Part shown: piece after piece, positions 5,393 through 13,710 of the stretch
Position numbering within the stretch: position 1 is the stretch's first letter
Layout of the letters: each line of letters starts with the position of its first letter
Origin: a virus
Virus record (IMG/VR): IMGVR_UViG_3300017991_001447
Coordinates: 1 to 20,086 of that record
Length of the DNA: 20,086 bases
Reading direction: 5' to 3' (one strand)
Notes under the pieces: model-generated
What the model was told of the DNA's origin: nothing
Databases searched by the model: none
The model's input: only the letters and a program-made list of their open reading frames with translations
Position numbers and translations under genes: made by a program

Positions 5393-7422
5393 TAGAAACA
5401 AAATTTATTGCAGGTAAATATAAGATCAAGGTTAAGCTATTCTATAAGAATGGTCGCATATTTATCAAGTTTCCATTCAATAAAAAATTGATTGATGAAA
5501 TCCGTGTCATGGAAGGTGCAAAGTGGCATGGATTCGACAAACCTAATCCTGTGAAGATGTGGAGCGTAGCCGACACACCGGGAAATGATTTTCGTATTCG
5601 TTATCTCAAGGGTGAGAATCCTTATGCAGCATTCAAGACACCACTAATCGAGATTCCTGAATCCTCATGGGGTCGACCGCTATATGATCATCAGAAAGAG
5701 ATGGTACGTCATGGCCTTACTCGTGGATACTGTGTGTTCGCGTGTGAGATGGGCACAGGAAAATCACTCGCAGCCATTGAAATAATGGAGCGTGCAGGTG
5801 TGCATGATGAACATGATGCATGGTACGTGGGTCCGGTTGCCGGCGTCAAGGCTGTGGGTCGTGAGTTAGTCAAGTGGCAATCATTTGTTAAGCCACGAAT
5901 GATGACCTATGATAGATTGGTAAGAATTGTGGAGGATTGGGATGATGGATTCCCGGCACCAAGATGCATTATCTTCGACGAGAGTTCCAAGATCAAGAAT
6001 CCAAATGCTAAAAGGTCTCAAGCTGCTCGGCATATTGCAGAAGCGATACGAGAAGAGTATGGCGAAGAAGGTTATGTCATCGAAATGTCAGGAACGCCGG
6101 CACCAAAGTCACCTGTAGATTGGTTCAATCAACTTGAGACAGCAGTTCCTGGTTACCTAAGAGAAGGTGACATTCATAAATTTAAGTCACGGTTGTGTAT
6201 CATTGAAACTCGTGAATCAGGAATCACTGGTACCACTTATCCGCATATTGTTACATGGCTTGACGATGAGAAAAAGTGTGCAACGTGTGGTGAGTATAGA
6301 GATTCAGATAATCATAAGCAGTTTCTCGATCCTGTTGGATTACCTATAGTCGAGCAAAAATCTACCGGACTAAAGATGCTAGAGGATGTTCCTGTCAATA
6401 CGGAATCTTTTGAACCAAATCCGAACTACCATCCATATAAGCCGTCAGTCAATGAAGTAGAAAAATTGTATCGTAGAATGGATGGTGTTGTTCTTGTACA
6501 ATTTAAGAAGGATTGCTTAGACTTACCGGATAAGAGATATAAAATCATTACAGTCAAACCAACGCCGTCAATGGTCCGTGCTGCAAAGATTATTCGTACT
6601 AAGGCGACACGAGCAGTTATGGCCCTCAACCTTCTTCGAGAACTCTCAGATGGTTTTCAATACACTGACAGGGAAGTGGGTGTCCAGAAATGTCCGAACT
6701 GTCAGGGTAATGGAAGTGTTACAGCTATGGTTCCTAAGGACGAAGTTGATACACAGAAGCCTAATGCGGACATTGATGCAGAACAATTTGAAGAACAAAC
6801 AATAGTCTGTGATTACTGTAAGGGTTCTAAGGTTGTTCCCCGTTATGAAAGAGTAACAGACTCAGGTGAGACACCTAAGGATCAAGTATTCATAGACATG
6901 CTCGATGAACATGAAGAAGGCGGCCGGTTCATTGTGTGGGGTGGATTTACTGGATCAATTGATCGACTGGTTGCTATCGCACATAAATACGGATGGGCTA
7001 CTCTGCGTGTCGATGGTCGTGGATACTTTGCTCAAGAAGCAACAGGTGAGGTTGCTAACGATAATGACTTTCTTGACGCTATGGATTTATCGCATCCACG
7101 TTACAGAGAATTGTTGTCTAAGCATCCAAGGATATGTTTTGTTGGCCATCCACAAGCAGGTGGTATGGCATTAACATTAACGGCATCACCGTCAGCATTA
7201 TTTTATAGTAACTGTTACAACGGTGAGGCAAGAATGCAGGCAGAAGATAGATTCCATCGTGCGGGTATGGATAAAAATAAAGGAGCAACAGTCTATGATT
7301 TGTTCTGTCTTCCGACAGATAAGTTGATCTATGAGAATCTGCAGCAGAAGAAGAAGCTTCAGAAAATCAGTATGGGTGAGTTGAATGACGCGTTCACAGA
7401 AATAGAGAAGGAGAAGACATGA
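5386..7422 (+). CDS. SNF2-like superfamily 2 DNA helicase/translocase with DnaJ-like zinc insert
   Basis: This 678-residue protein (TTG start) has the SF2 motifs. Walker A is EMGTGKS (K126). Motif II is CIIFDESSKIKN (D198, E199), where DESS rather than DEAD/DEAH fits the SNF2 type. Motif III is SGTPAP at 235-240. Motif VI is QAEDRFHRAGM (618-628, R622 and R625). Between the two RecA lobes lie a CxxC knuckle (C298, C301) and a pair CPNCQGNG (C436, C439) and CDYCKGSKV (C475, C478). That pair resembles the CxxCxGxG zinc modules of DnaJ. Likely role: ATP-driven unwinding or remodelling during phage replication or recombination. The stop overlaps the following ParB-domain gene by 4 bases (ATGA), and the polymerase follows two genes later. 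An alternative start is TTG 5356. Confidence 0.9.
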   Translation: MLVETKFIAGKYKIKVKLFYKNGRIFIKFPFNKKLIDEIRVMEGAKWHGFDKPNPVKMWSVADTPGNDFRIRYLKGENPYAAFKTPLIEIPESSWGRPLYDHQKEMVRHGLTRGYCVFACEMGTGKSLAAIEIMERAGVHDEHDAWYVGPVAGVKAVGRELVKWQSFVKPRMMTYDRLVRIVEDWDDGFPAPRCIIFDESSKIKNPNAKRSQAARHIAEAIREEYGEEGYVIEMSGTPAPKSPVDWFNQLETAVPGYLREGDIHKFKSRLCIIETRESGITGTTYPHIVTWLDDEKKCATCGEYRDSDNHKQFLDPVGLPIVEQKSTGLKMLEDVPVNTESFEPNPNYHPYKPSVNEVEKLYRRMDGVVLVQFKKDCLDLPDKRYKIITVKPTPSMVRAAKIIRTKATRAVMALNLLRELSDGFQYTDREVGVQKCPNCQGNGSVTAMVPKDEVDTQKPNADIDAEQFEEQTIVCDYCKGSKVVPRYERVTDSGETPKDQVFIDMLDEHEEGGRFIVWGGFTGSIDRLVAIAHKYGWATLRVDGRGYFAQEATGEVANDNDFLDAMDLSHPRYRELLSKHPRICFVGHPQAGGMALTLTASPSALFYSNCYNGEARMQAEDRFHRAGMDKNKGATVYDLFCLPTDKLIYENLQQKKKLQKISMGELNDAFTEIEKEKT

Positions 7423-8273
7423 AAGAGATTATTTCCGTAAGAATTGATGAGATGCATATGGATGACAATTTCAATTGTCGTGGACATATTACGCCTATGG
7501 ACGTTGCTGATCTCGCAAAGGACATTGAGCAACGTGGACTCGTTCAGCCTGTAACTGTACAAAAGTATAATGAGGAACAGCGACAGAACACAGGATTCAA
7601 GTATCGGTTACTTGCTGGTTATCGCCGAACAATGGCTCATAGGATTCTTGGACGAGAGGAGATTGAAGCAATCATCCATGAGCCAATGTCAGAAACAGAC
7701 GCTATGTTTCTGAATCTTGCTGAGAATGTTAATCGTTCTGAATTAACAATCATGCAAGAGGCCCGTGCGCTGCACAAACTTCATGCTATGGGTATCGGTG
7801 AAATTGTCGCTGCCGCAGAGCTAAATAAGTCTCGCGGTTGGATACAAGTTCGATACATGCTCCTGAAGCTTCCTCCCGATGTTCAGGCTGCCGTTGAAGC
7901 TGGATTTATTAATCAGACACAGATTCGTGAGCTATATACCGTAATGAAAAAGTACGGTGTAGATACATGTCTGTCAGAGGCTCGCGACATTAAAGACAAG
8001 AAACGCCGCGGTGTTAAGGGTGCTAAGGTTAAGAAGGCCAAAAATTACACAGCGAAAAAGGCCCGGCTGAAGCAAGAAATCATTACCATGCTTGAGTATA
8101 TTTATGACATAACGGGATCAGGATTGCATACCCGTTGTCTGGCATGGGCGTGTGGTGAGATTAGCGAACTTGATCTTTACAAGTCACTCAAGATTTTCTG
8201 TGATAAAAACGGAATAATCTACAGTATTCCGAATGTGGCTCTGCGTGAAGAAGAAAACGAATCGAAATACTAA
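7419..8273 (+). CDS. Second ParB-domain DNA-binding protein
   Basis: This 284-residue protein has a canonical ParB/Spo0J N-terminal domain: DLAKDIEQRGLVQPVTV (about 31-47), the GYRR box as RLLAGYRRTMAHRILG (R69, R70), and the NLAENVNRSELTIMQEARAL box (99-118). A helix-turn-helix follows at about 126-148. The middle is strongly basic (KKRRGVKGAKVKKAKN). The C-terminal 75 residues are unrecognised. It is closer to the family consensus than the ParB-like protein at 1820 and clearly distinct from it. It starts at the ATGA overlap with the helicase, which implies joint expression and possibly a shared task such as replication initiation or DNA organisation. No ParA partner is visible. Confidence 0.88.
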   Translation: MKEIISVRIDEMHMDDNFNCRGHITPMDVADLAKDIEQRGLVQPVTVQKYNEEQRQNTGFKYRLLAGYRRTMAHRILGREEIEAIIHEPMSETDAMFLNLAENVNRSELTIMQEARALHKLHAMGIGEIVAAAELNKSRGWIQVRYMLLKLPPDVQAAVEAGFINQTQIRELYTVMKKYGVDTCLSEARDIKDKKRRGVKGAKVKKAKNYTAKKARLKQEIITMLEYIYDITGSGLHTRCLAWACGEISELDLYKSLKIFCDKNGIIYSIPNVALREEENESKY

Positions 8274-8504
8274 TTGCCATACTCCGAAATACAGAATATG
8301 CTCGGGGACTCCGGATTTGTATTCTGGTGTCCCGTTTGCAGAACAGAATACGGCGTAAAGAATGATGTTAAGCATCATGACTTACTGAGCCTACGGTGTA
8401 GGAGATGTAGTCGCACGATGTTTCTGATGCCTAAGTTTGAGATTAACTCAATCATATTCTGTAAAGTGCCGGATAGTTTGAGGGGATGGAGTTTCGTAAT
8501 CTGA
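8274..8504 (+). CDS. Small zinc ribbon protein
   Basis: The 76-residue product has two CxxC knuckles, CPVC at 19-22 and CRRC at 42-45, separated by 19 residues, as in zinc ribbons. Function unknown; small ribbons in phage replication regions often bind nucleic acid or RNA polymerase. The start is uncertain. TTG 8274 directly follows the stop of the upstream gene, giving reinitiation-type coupling. ATG 8298 is 8 codons in and also lacks a clear ribosome site. The family A polymerase follows 12 bases downstream. Confidence 0.65.
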   Translation: MPYSEIQNMLGDSGFVFWCPVCRTEYGVKNDVKHHDLLSLRCRRCSRTMFLMPKFEINSIIFCKVPDSLRGWSFVI

Positions 8505-8516
8505 TAAAATAGCCTG

Positions 8517-10934
8517 ATGATCTATTTCGATACAGAGACTTGTGGCCTCCACGGCCCCACTGTGCTTATACAGTGGGCGCGGGATGATGGTGAAATCAAC
8601 CTTCATTCGGTATTCACAAGTCCTATTCGATATACACTAGACCTCATTGAGGAATTTGTAGTAGAGTCAAATGGAGTGACTGGATTCAATCTTGCATTCG
8701 ATTGGTTTCATATCTGTCAGACATATACTACACTCTATGAGTTACAAAAGAAAGTAGGATTGAATGCCTGTCCCGAAGATTACATTAATCAATATGCTCT
8801 CGCCGAGCCTGCGGCTCGTGATGGTTTGTGCATTAAGCCAGAAACTGCACACGATATTATGCTGCATGCTCGAAAAGGCCCTTACCAAAATACTATGGAC
8901 CGAGCCGATATTAGGATCAAGAGAGTGCCGACCGCTCTCGCCTTTGAGCTTGCTAAGGAATTAGACAAGCGTATTCCCATCAAAGACATTTACTTTATGC
9001 GGAAGAAGGACTTTCGTAGGCGTTGGCAAGTAGTAGACCTGTTCGATGATTTCGGAGATTTGCTTCCTGACTTTAAGGATGTTGTATTACGGTTTGCACC
9101 TACGAGCGCATTGAAAGCGTTAGCAGTGGACGCACTCAACATTCCGCCGAGTGAGGTTCTTACCTTTGGTCAAGTTGAAGTTGATCCCACTTATCGTCCT
9201 GTCGAACAGGGCTATGCTCCATTTGCTTTAGCACCATACCGACGTAAGAAAAAAGATAAGACTGAGGTTGTTCAGCCGAGTCCTGATTTCTGGTATGGTA
9301 AATGGCCACAAGTAATTGAATATCATATAAGTCATTGGGCGTACAATAGAATCGCTAGAAAGTATGCCAGTGATGATGTAAAATACACGCGAGATTTATA
9401 CCATCATTTCGGTGATTCAACTCCTGGCGATGATGATTCTATTCTAGCTTGTATGGTGGGTGCCAGTCGTTGGCGGGGTTATGCTATTGATAAAGAAAAG
9501 ATTCAGAATCTCATTGATACCGCTAGGGAAAAAGAACAAGATGTAAGAGAACGATTCAACTATAACTCACCATCTGTCTGCCGAAAGTATCTTGAAGAAG
9601 TACTCGACGAGACAGAAACTCTTGTCATGCGTGTGCGTGATAAGATAACGACTAAAGGCACTGTTCTTGAAGAATTATGTAAGTGGAAAAAGTGTGAAGT
9701 CTGTGATACCTGCCAAGGAGCAGGAGTATTAGGCTCTAGATCAATACATATAGAACATAGTGATCCTTACGCAAGAGCTTGTCCAGATTGTAACGAAGGA
9801 TTAATAGAGACTGATTTACCACATCCAGCCGCGGAACGTGCGAGAGAGATTCTTGATGCAAGGCACGCTAAAAAGGAAATTGAAAATTATGAGAAACTTC
9901 TTTTCGCCGGACGTTTCCATGCTAGTTACAATATTATTGGTGCTCGCAGTTCTCGTATGTCAGGTCGCGACGGTCTTAATCCGCAGGGGATACGTCGCGC
10001 CACAGAAACTCGTGGTTGTTTTCCGCTTGTATTTGATAGCGACATTCTTTGCGGCGGTGACTTTGATGCTTTTGAAGTCTCGATTGTAGACGCTGATTAT
10101 GGCGATCCAGTTTTACATGAAGACCTAGTATCAGGAAAAAAGATTCATGGACTATTTGGACAATTCTTTTTTGATAAGACGTATGAAGAAATTATGGCAA
10201 CAAAAGGTCTTCCGGGTGAGCAAGATCAATATGGTCGTTCAAAAAATGGAGTGTTTGCCATCTTATACTTTGGTAATGAATATACTCTTCAAACAAGAGT
10301 AGGAATCAGTCCTGAACAAGCTGAGCATGGTTATCAAGAAGCAATCAAACGGTATCAAGTCTTCGGACGTGAGCGCCGTAAGTATATGCAAATGTTCTGC
10401 TCAATGCAGCAACCCGGCGGAATAGGTACGCGGGTAGAATGGCATGAACCAGCAGAATTCATTGAAAGTATGTTCGGCTTTCGTAGGTACTTTACATTAG
10501 AGAATCAGATTTGTAAAGCACTATTCGACTTAGCAGAGAATCCACCTAAAAATTGGCAGACCCTTCGCATCGCAGTGACACGCCGCGACCGCGTACAGAC
10601 AGCCTGCGGTGCGTTGAGGTCTGCTTTATTTGCTGCGGCCTTTGCTATTCAAGGTTCTAATATGCGTGCTGCAGGGAATCATCGTATCCAATCGACCGGA
10701 GCACAAATTACAAAATTTCTACAGCGTCGCATTTGGGATGTACAGCCACCGGGAATCAGTAAGTGGAGAGTGCAGCCATTCAATAGTCACGATGAGATTC
10801 TAAGCCCCACTCATCCGAGGTTTGTCTCTACTGTTAAAGAAATTGTAGACAAATTTATTATAGAGTATCGTAAGCATATTCCTTTATTGGGTATGAAGTG
10901 GAAAACAGATTTGAAAAGCTGGGCGGATAAATAA
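8517..10934 (+). CDS. Family A DNA polymerase with 3'-5' exonuclease and internal zinc module
   Basis: This 805-residue replicative-type polymerase has an N-terminal DEDD exonuclease: YFDTET (D5, E7), GFNLAFDWFH (D62), and YASDDVKY (D287, with Y283 four residues before it). The polymerase domain has SSRMSGRDGLNPQG as motif 1. Motif A is DFDAFEVSIVD (D515, steric-gate E520). Motif B is GRSKNGVFAILYFGN (K576, F580, Y584), with its Arg only two residues before Lys rather than four. Motif C is SHDEI (H758, D759, E760). Inserted between exonuclease and motif 1 is a Cys cluster, C393/C396/C399 and C422/C425, with a CxxCxGxG signature like one in the helicase. T7-like polymerases carry a processivity-factor loop in the thumb, so the insert may serve a similar purpose; that is inference. 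Confidence 0.93.
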   Translation: MIYFDTETCGLHGPTVLIQWARDDGEINLHSVFTSPIRYTLDLIEEFVVESNGVTGFNLAFDWFHICQTYTTLYELQKKVGLNACPEDYINQYALAEPAARDGLCIKPETAHDIMLHARKGPYQNTMDRADIRIKRVPTALAFELAKELDKRIPIKDIYFMRKKDFRRRWQVVDLFDDFGDLLPDFKDVVLRFAPTSALKALAVDALNIPPSEVLTFGQVEVDPTYRPVEQGYAPFALAPYRRKKKDKTEVVQPSPDFWYGKWPQVIEYHISHWAYNRIARKYASDDVKYTRDLYHHFGDSTPGDDDSILACMVGASRWRGYAIDKEKIQNLIDTAREKEQDVRERFNYNSPSVCRKYLEEVLDETETLVMRVRDKITTKGTVLEELCKWKKCEVCDTCQGAGVLGSRSIHIEHSDPYARACPDCNEGLIETDLPHPAAERAREILDARHAKKEIENYEKLLFAGRFHASYNIIGARSSRMSGRDGLNPQGIRRATETRGCFPLVFDSDILCGGDFDAFEVSIVDADYGDPVLHEDLVSGKKIHGLFGQFFFDKTYEEIMATKGLPGEQDQYGRSKNGVFAILYFGNEYTLQTRVGISPEQAEHGYQEAIKRYQVFGRERRKYMQMFCSMQQPGGIGTRVEWHEPAEFIESMFGFRRYFTLENQICKALFDLAENPPKNWQTLRIAVTRRDRVQTACGALRSALFAAAFAIQGSNMRAAGNHRIQSTGAQITKFLQRRIWDVQPPGISKWRVQPFNSHDEILSPTHPRFVSTVKEIVDKFIIEYRKHIPLLGMKWKTDLKSWADK

Positions 10935-10936
10935 CC

Positions 10937-11302
10937 ATGCGTGAAAAATGTCAAATAGAACTTGATCAGTTACGTGATTCAGTACATCGTAGAGTGTTGA
11001 ATCTAAGAGCGATTGAAACAATACTATCAGGAGAAAAATTTCAACAGTTATGGGAGAAATCAGACAAGATATTACGGTTGAAGGTTATTGAATACATAGA
11101 GGAAAGGAAAGTAAATAAAGTTCGACAGTGGATGCGGCTACATCCGAGTGTGCCTATACAGTTTCAATCACATGCATCATTAAAGGAGATTGCTAAGAAG
11201 TATCAGATAACAAACTATTCTCGCAAGGATAAAGGTACATTGATTCGTGAAATCCAAGAAGTGGAGCGTAGACTAGATGAGATCGAAAAACGAATACATT
11301 GA
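10937..11302 (+). CDS. Small basic protein with Rho-N/SAP-like C-terminal motif
   Basis: A 121-residue, largely helical, strongly basic protein. The segment SLKEIAKKYQITNYSRKDK, continuing GTLIREI (about 81-106), follows the helix-extended-helix pattern of Rho-N, SAP or LEM-like nucleic-acid-binding domains, where a Leu-Ala-Lys helix is followed by a basic turn and a second helix. The end (EVERRLDEIEKRI) looks like coiled coil. It starts 2 bases after the polymerase stop, so it is likely co-expressed and may bind DNA in the replication complex. Not a recognised named family. Confidence 0.75.
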   Translation: MREKCQIELDQLRDSVHRRVLNLRAIETILSGEKFQQLWEKSDKILRLKVIEYIEERKVNKVRQWMRLHPSVPIQFQSHASLKEIAKKYQITNYSRKDKGTLIREIQEVERRLDEIEKRIH

Positions 11303-11660
11303 GAGTCTATATCATATGAAGATAATGATGGAGCCACTCTTCATCTATGGAAACATTCGTGAAGGAGCTCTGTCTTTACCTGAGGATGTAGATAGCCTTC
11401 CAATGGATGTTATCCGTGAAGGCCAAAAATGGTTAGCATCAGTTTTTTACTGTGAATTTAAGGAAGCCAAGCGTATCTGGAATATGCAGGCACCCGAATA
11501 CTGGCACAGATACCGGATTTGGGGAGATGAATTTAACGATCATCGTGAAGTCATACTGTTGAAAAAAGCTATGAAGATAGTGAAAAAGAGGCTGTGTTCG
11601 CATGACCGCCCAGTGTTGTTCAAGAAAACTGAGCTAGCAAAGATTAGGAGGAAGAAATAA
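11277..11660 (+). CDS. Unknown small protein
   Basis: The 127-residue product starts within the last 26 bases of the preceding gene. The following gene starts on its stop codon (TAATG). It is aromatic-rich in the middle (KWLASVFYCEF, APEYWHRYRIWGDEF) and ends in a very basic tail (KKTELAKIRRKK). No signal peptide, membrane span or named domain is apparent. The continuous overlaps with genes on both sides support it as real. Confidence 0.7.
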   Translation: MRSKNEYIESLYHMKIMMEPLFIYGNIREGALSLPEDVDSLPMDVIREGQKWLASVFYCEFKEAKRIWNMQAPEYWHRYRIWGDEFNDHREVILLKKAMKIVKKRLCSHDRPVLFKKTELAKIRRKK

Positions 11661-12121
11661 TGACAAGAAGCAAAATACCTTTCCATGGCCCAAACTTTCA
11701 AGACGCCCGTAACATCAGTATTGCTAAGGAGCAAAAGTTACAGGCAGCCATTCTCCACTTACAAGAGGCTATAAGTCAAATTGCTGGTGCGGTGGCATCT
11801 AACGGTAAGATTATTAGTGATCTTGTTGCTTTACAAGAAGCAATGGTTGCTAAAGAATATATTACCTACGAAGAAATTCTTGAAAAGAGAAGGGAGTTGG
11901 AACGTGAATCCGAAGAACGAGCAAAGAAGAGTCTCGAAGCCGTCCGCAGGGAAGTTGTCGCTGACGCGGATAAGAAGTTTGATGAAGAACATCCAGTTCA
12001 ATCCGAGAGTTCACTCTCTGATGACTCCGATAGTGGAGATGCACGACCCACACTATCTGGAGAGTGCAGCGATTCTGGAAATCAAGAGGGCGCAGGAACT
12101 AAGGAAGACACGGACGACTGA
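11660..12121 (+). CDS. Coiled-coil protein with acidic, disordered tail
   Basis: A 153-residue protein starting on the stop codon of the preceding gene, with a strong AGGAGG site 8 bases upstream (11646-11651). Residues about 20-105 are helical and heptad-like (KEQKLQAAILHLQEAISQIA, EEILEKRRELERESEERAKK). Residues from about 110 are a Ser/Asp/Glu/Gly-rich acidic tail (SESSLSDDSDSGDARP). The acidic tail coincides with an overlapping reading frame (12021-12200), so its low complexity may partly reflect overprinting. Function unknown; it could be a structural or adaptor component. Confidence 0.82.
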   Translation: MTRSKIPFHGPNFQDARNISIAKEQKLQAAILHLQEAISQIAGAVASNGKIISDLVALQEAMVAKEYITYEEILEKRRELERESEERAKKSLEAVRREVVADADKKFDEEHPVQSESSLSDDSDSGDARPTLSGECSDSGNQEGAGTKEDTDD

Positions 12122-12200
12122 GAATATGCGTCTTAGGCGTGAGAAACTGATTCTTGCGTGTCGTATGTTGATCATGGCTATTCTGGAGACTGACGAATGA
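12021..12200 (+). CDS. Small helical protein in a frame overlapping the acidic tail
   Basis: This 59-codon frame starts inside the preceding gene (101-base overlap) and ends at the ATGA overlap with the next gene at 12197. That terminal overlap is the main reason to accept it, because most neighbours are joined the same way. The product is amphipathic helical and basic (YLESAAILEIKRAQELRKTR, MRLRREKLILACRMLIMAIL). A weak GAGAG site lies at 12005-12009. If only the downstream ATG at 12126 is used, a 24-residue peptide results. Function unknown. Confidence 0.45.
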   Translation: MTPIVEMHDPHYLESAAILEIKRAQELRKTRTTENMRLRREKLILACRMLIMAILETDE

Positions 12201-12406
12201 CCCGCTTTCATTCAATACGCCCTGATAATGAGCCGGGAACATTCGCTGACTTGCGTTATATCCTTTGGAATCTTTACATAAGTAGAGAATGTGGGGATGA
12301 TCGCATTGTTAAGGCTTATGATCCAGATACAGGCGGAATGGTTCCGATTACCGGAATCTTGGTCAACGATAATGGAGACATTGAAATTTGTACGATGGAT
12401 GAATAG
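12197..12406 (+). CDS. Small unknown acidic protein
   Basis: The 69-residue product starts at an ATGA overlap and is itself overlapped for 8 bases by the VRR-NUC gene. It contains a probable compact fold ending in beta strands (YDPDTGGMVPITGILVN then DIEICTMDE). No catalytic motif or membrane segment is visible. Function not recognised. Confidence 0.72.
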   Translation: MTRFHSIRPDNEPGTFADLRYILWNLYISRECGDDRIVKAYDPDTGGMVPITGILVNDNGDIEICTMDE

Positions 12407-12770
12407 CTTTATTACAAAAGGAAAACGGAAACCGGAGGACATACTCCGTGATCAGATTATTGACAAACTGAAGCGTAAAGGCTGGTTTGCAAAGTCTACT
12501 CACGGCAGTATGTTCCAGTCCGGTTTTCCTGATATCTTTGCTACACATCAACGATATGGTCATCGTTGGATTGAAGTAAAGATGCCTGGTCGTAGAGGTA
12601 ATGTATTTACTCCAGCACAGCATAAGACTTTTCCTTTGCTATGTCAAGCTGGTTCAGGTGTATGGGTATTAACTAGTGATTCCGAGGTAGAATATAAGAA
12701 ATTGTTTCGTGGATATAACTGGTATCAGTATATGCCAGTGAGTAGGGTAAATAGCCGACTGAAGATTTAG
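12399..12770 (+). CDS. VRR-NUC-type PD-(D/E)xK nuclease
   Basis: A 123-residue single-domain nuclease. The N-terminal helix (EDILRDQIIDKLKRKGW, 13-29) precedes the PD-(D/E)xK core: SGFPDIFATH supplies D45, and HRWIEVKMPG supplies E59 and K61. FTPAQ (Q74) matches the usual helix after the core, and GVWVLTS is the last strand. Size and order match stand-alone VRR-NUC proteins, which cut flaps, Holliday junctions or other branched DNA. The ATG at 12399 overlaps the upstream stop by 8 bases; upstream in-frame ATGs at 12291 and 12372 exist but would increase the overlap. It likely acts in replication or recombination intermediate processing. Confidence 0.87.
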   Translation: MNSFITKGKRKPEDILRDQIIDKLKRKGWFAKSTHGSMFQSGFPDIFATHQRYGHRWIEVKMPGRRGNVFTPAQHKTFPLLCQAGSGVWVLTSDSEVEYKKLFRGYNWYQYMPVSRVNSRLKI

Positions 12771-12788
12771 GAGTATGAAAGGAATAGC

Positions 12789-13373
12789 ATGAAAAAGATT
12801 GGTATGTTTGTTGATGTTAGTAACCTTTACTACTGTATCCGCCACCAGTATCCTGGTCGCAAACTTGATTACAGTGAGCTATGGAAATATGTATCGGATT
12901 TGGGTATGATTCAAGTTGCAGTAGCATACGGTAGTCAAAAGAAGGATCAGGCTGCAGGATTTATTACCTGTCTCAAGGAGATTGGTTTCCGAGTGAACTT
13001 CAAACGGCCGAAGGCCATGCGTTCAAAGGGTGATATTAAGCATAAGGCTGATTGGGATGTTGGAATTACTATCGACATTGTAAATATGATTGACAACATC
13101 GATATGGTGGTATTGTGTACAGCTGATGGTGACATGGCTCCGCTCGTCAAGTGGGTCATGGATAAAGGTATTGAAGTCCTAGTGATTGCAAGTAATCCTT
13201 CTTATGAATTGAAAAAAGAAGCAACAGCTGTAGTCAACATTCCTGAATCAATGCTGGAGAAGCCCAAGGAAAGAAAGACGATAGTTGAACCGACACAGAA
13301 AGAGATTGTTGAATCAGCACAGAAAGTAGTAGATAAGATCCAGTCGGATAGCGTAGAGAGATTCTACAAATAG
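12789..13373 (+). CDS. NYN-domain (LabA/DUF88-like, PIN-fold) putative ribonuclease
   Basis: This 194-residue protein has the NYN domain signatures. The first strand is MKKIGMFVDVSNLYY with D9 and N12. Then comes VAVAYGSQ, followed by KADWDVGITIDIV (D88, D90). VVLCTADGDMAPLVKWV supplies D113 and D115, then IEVLVIA. These acidic residues would hold the metal of a PIN-like active site. Residues from about 150 form a charged linker-like tail. The family acts on RNA in many bacteria and phages; the substrate here is unknown. The start follows AAAGGA with good spacing. It follows the VRR-NUC gene by 18 bases. Confidence 0.88.
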   Translation: MKKIGMFVDVSNLYYCIRHQYPGRKLDYSELWKYVSDLGMIQVAVAYGSQKKDQAAGFITCLKEIGFRVNFKRPKAMRSKGDIKHKADWDVGITIDIVNMIDNIDMVVLCTADGDMAPLVKWVMDKGIEVLVIASNPSYELKKEATAVVNIPESMLEKPKERKTIVEPTQKEIVESAQKVVDKIQSDSVERFYK

Positions 13374-13439
13374 GTGGCTTCTACGACCACAAAAAGACAG
13401 AGTGCTCGATATGAGACAAATTGATGCTCCGAGTGGGCC

Positions 13440-13445
13440 AGGAGG
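13440..13445 (+). promoter_or_regulatory. Strong ribosome site deciding the start at 13451
   Basis: AGGAGG lies 5 bases before ATG 13451 and selects it over the in-frame ATGs at 13421 and 13424, which lack such a site. Confidence 0.75.
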
Positions 13446-13450
13446 ACGGC

Positions 13451-13645
13451 ATGACTGAACCCAAAATGCAAGCGCGACAGCGTTACATTTTCGGCATAAT
13501 GCATCAAGGGCGAACAATGCGTCCACTTGGATGGGATGAGTACCAGATGTGGCTTACTGCGCCGTTGCCGTACGGGTGGATGATAATCGCCGAGCCGTAC
13601 TTGGTTTCCAACGCCGAGCATCGCGCTCGGCCTGAAAGGACGTAG
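13451..13645 (+). CDS. Small unknown protein, GC-rich
   Basis: The 64-residue product is preceded by a perfect AGGAGG. It is rich in Met, Trp and Tyr (QRYIFGIMHQGRTMRPLGWD, PLPYGWMIIAEPY). By eye it is more GC-rich than its neighbours. The gene stands somewhat apart, with 77 bases before and 65 bases after without coding. Near its 3' end GCCGAGC (13613-13619) and GCTCGGC (13625-13631) form a 7-bp hairpin inside the coding sequence. No family is recognised. Composition and isolation suggest a separately acquired gene. Confidence 0.65.
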   Translation: MTEPKMQARQRYIFGIMHQGRTMRPLGWDEYQMWLTAPLPYGWMIIAEPYLVSNAEHRARPERT

Positions 13646-13710
13646 CGTGGATGCTTTTGTTATGAGGCGCGAGAAAACCGCGCTTTAACGCTAAATAGGA
13701 TTAATAGTAA

